From contig NZ_JACOPV010000006.1 in NCBI RefSeq assembly GCF_016881005.1, positions 186,001 to 250,000 of the forward strand: 64,000 nt of DNA, in the 5' to 3' direction. The stretch is from Pseudomonas arcuscaelestis (GTDB lineage: Bacteria; Pseudomonadota; Gammaproteobacteria; Pseudomonadales; Pseudomonadaceae). Position 1 is the first letter of the stretch. Each line of letters begins with the position of its first letter. Of this stretch, positions 63,299 through 64,000 are shown piece after piece. Under the pieces are notes generated by a model. That model did not search any database, had not been told where the DNA came from, and worked only from the letters and a program-made list of their open reading frames with translations. The position numbers were made by a program, and so were the translations under genes.

Positions 63299-63586
63299 TT
63301 ACTGGCTGCTGCCGCCGTTGCTGCTTTTGTCAGCTTTTTCCAGGGTGTCCAGGGCTTTGGTGGTGATGGCAATACAGTCTTTGGTGTTGCCCGCTGCCTG
63401 TGCAGCCTTGGCTTCCTTGACTTGATCCTTGATTTCATCACCACTGCTTTCGGCCATGGCGCCGGTGGTAGCGGTGGCATCGTCGATTTTCTGCAGGTTC
63501 AGTGCACACAGGTCTTCAGCCGCAAACACAGGTGAGGCAAGCAGTGCGGCGGTAAGGAACAGTCCGGAAATCGCAGTACGCTTCAT
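63299..63586 (-). CDS. Small secreted protein, unknown
   Basis: A 95-residue protein with a signal peptide (MKRTAISGLFLTAALLASPVFA, cleavage probably after FA at 22) and a mature helical region rich in Ala, Lys and Asp with two cysteines. AAGGAGATT precedes the ATG. It lies between ssrA and the D-lactate dehydrogenase gene. No family was recognised with certainty. Confidence 0.8.
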   Translation of the reverse strand: MKRTAISGLFLTAALLASPVFAAEDLCALNLQKIDDATATTGAMAESSGDEIKDQVKEAKAAQAAGNTKDCIAITTKALDTLEKADKSSNGGSSQ

Positions 63587-63751
63587 GTGAATCTCCTTGG
63601 CGGGAAGGGTCTCGGGAGGAGGCCTTATTCGATGGACTCCGCCGCTTGCCAGGGGTTCAGGTGAATGTGGTCATCGGTCGATATTGCCTGGAGGGCGCAG
63701 TTCAGGCTGCACTGGATGTGCCGCCTGAACTGCGTTGCTGCGGGGTAGGCG

Positions 63752-64000
63752 TTAGGCGATCCGTGGACGGGTCACGCGATCTACCAGGTACACCAGGCCG
63801 TGATAATCAATCCCGCCATGGTTCGACAGGCCGATCTCACAGGTGCGGCTGGTGGATATACCTTCGCTGCAATATTGCACGGCATCTTTGAGGCTGCGCA
63901 GTGAGTGGGCATTGAGTTCCGGCGTGGTGAAGCCTTTGTCGCCAGCAAAGCCGCAACAATGAATGCCTTCCGGGATCACCACCTCTTTGCTGCAACGCCG
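63752..64000 (-). CDS. D-lactate dehydrogenase (FAD and Fe-S type), C-terminal end only
   Basis: The last 82 residues of a long protein that begins outside the window. HCCGFAGDKGFTTPELNAHS and TCEIGLSNHGGIDYHGLVYLVDRVT are the C-terminal Cys-containing Fe-S (CCG-like) part of the FAD-linked, iron-sulfur D-lactate dehydrogenases found in the lldPD-dld region of Pseudomonas. The frame is open through the window edge. The enzyme oxidises D-lactate to pyruvate at the inner membrane. Confidence 0.8.
   Translation of the reverse strand, partial: RRCSKEVVIPEGIHCCGFAGDKGFTTPELNAHSLRSLKDAVQYCSEGISTSRTCEIGLSNHGGIDYHGLVYLVDRVTRPRIA

Overview
The window looks like a chromosomal segment of a Pseudomonas, probably of the putida/fluorescens branch. 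The evidence is high-GC coding, an aerobic cobalamin cobST pair, a Pseudomonas-type tmRNA gene (ssrA) next to a D-lactate dehydrogenase gene, and a tpa-xsc-pta sulfonate pathway. The strain was inferred from gene content only; no database was searched.

Layout. (1) 1-2.1 kb: the 5' part of cobT, then cobS and a small orphan gene. (2) 2.2-19.7 kb: a locus for C2 sulfonates. A class V aminotransferase, a sugar-transporter-like MFS permease and a GMC flavoprotein dehydrogenase lie divergent from an IclR regulator; I read the last three as a probable isethionate module (like iseU, iseJ, iseR). Then come a second-copy-like thiS-thiG pair, taurine-pyruvate aminotransferase (tpa), a MocR-type regulator (tauR), sulfoacetaldehyde acetyltransferase (xsc), phosphate acetyltransferase (pta), a small DUF6506-like gene, two sulfite/sulfate exporter families (YeiH and TauE types) and a periplasmic sulfite dehydrogenase (sorA with a dihaem sorB). 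Together they would turn taurine or isethionate into sulfoacetaldehyde, then acetyl phosphate plus sulfite, then acetyl-CoA, while exporting or oxidising the sulfite. Direct repeats spaced 23 bp apart occur in front of thiS/tpa, xsc and yeiH and are probably TauR operators. (3) 19.8-21.7 kb: a Bcr/CflA drug efflux gene and its TetR regulator, with a TetR-type operator.

(4) 21.8-62.8 kb: a 41-kb genomic island in the 3' end of ssrA. Its tyrosine integrase (61.4-62.6 kb) sits next to the intact ssrA, and a degenerate copy of the ssrA end followed by a hairpin marks the far end. Integrase arm-type repeats lie inside both ends. From left to right the island carries: a satellite-like module (a coiled-coil protein, a helix-turn-helix protein, AlpA, an inovirus Gp2-like protein); a complete type I Zorya system (zorABCD); a type I restriction-modification operon with two DUF262 genes embedded between hsdS and hsdR and a YgjP-like metalloprotease after hsdR; a leftward recombination/maintenance block (RadC, RDF-like, YqaJ, DUF932, zinc-ribbon/glycine-zipper, HEPN); and a WYL regulator divergent from a cluster with an ADP-ribosylglycohydrolase and four different GTPases, two of them dynamin-like. 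No conjugation genes, relaxase, CRISPR array or insertion sequence was seen.

(5) 62.8-64 kb: ssrA with its terminator, a small secreted protein and the C-terminus of a D-lactate dehydrogenase.

The best candidate for an undescribed system is the GTPase cluster at about 53-61.2 kb: tightly coupled genes under a defence-type WYL regulator, inside an island whose other cargo is anti-phage.
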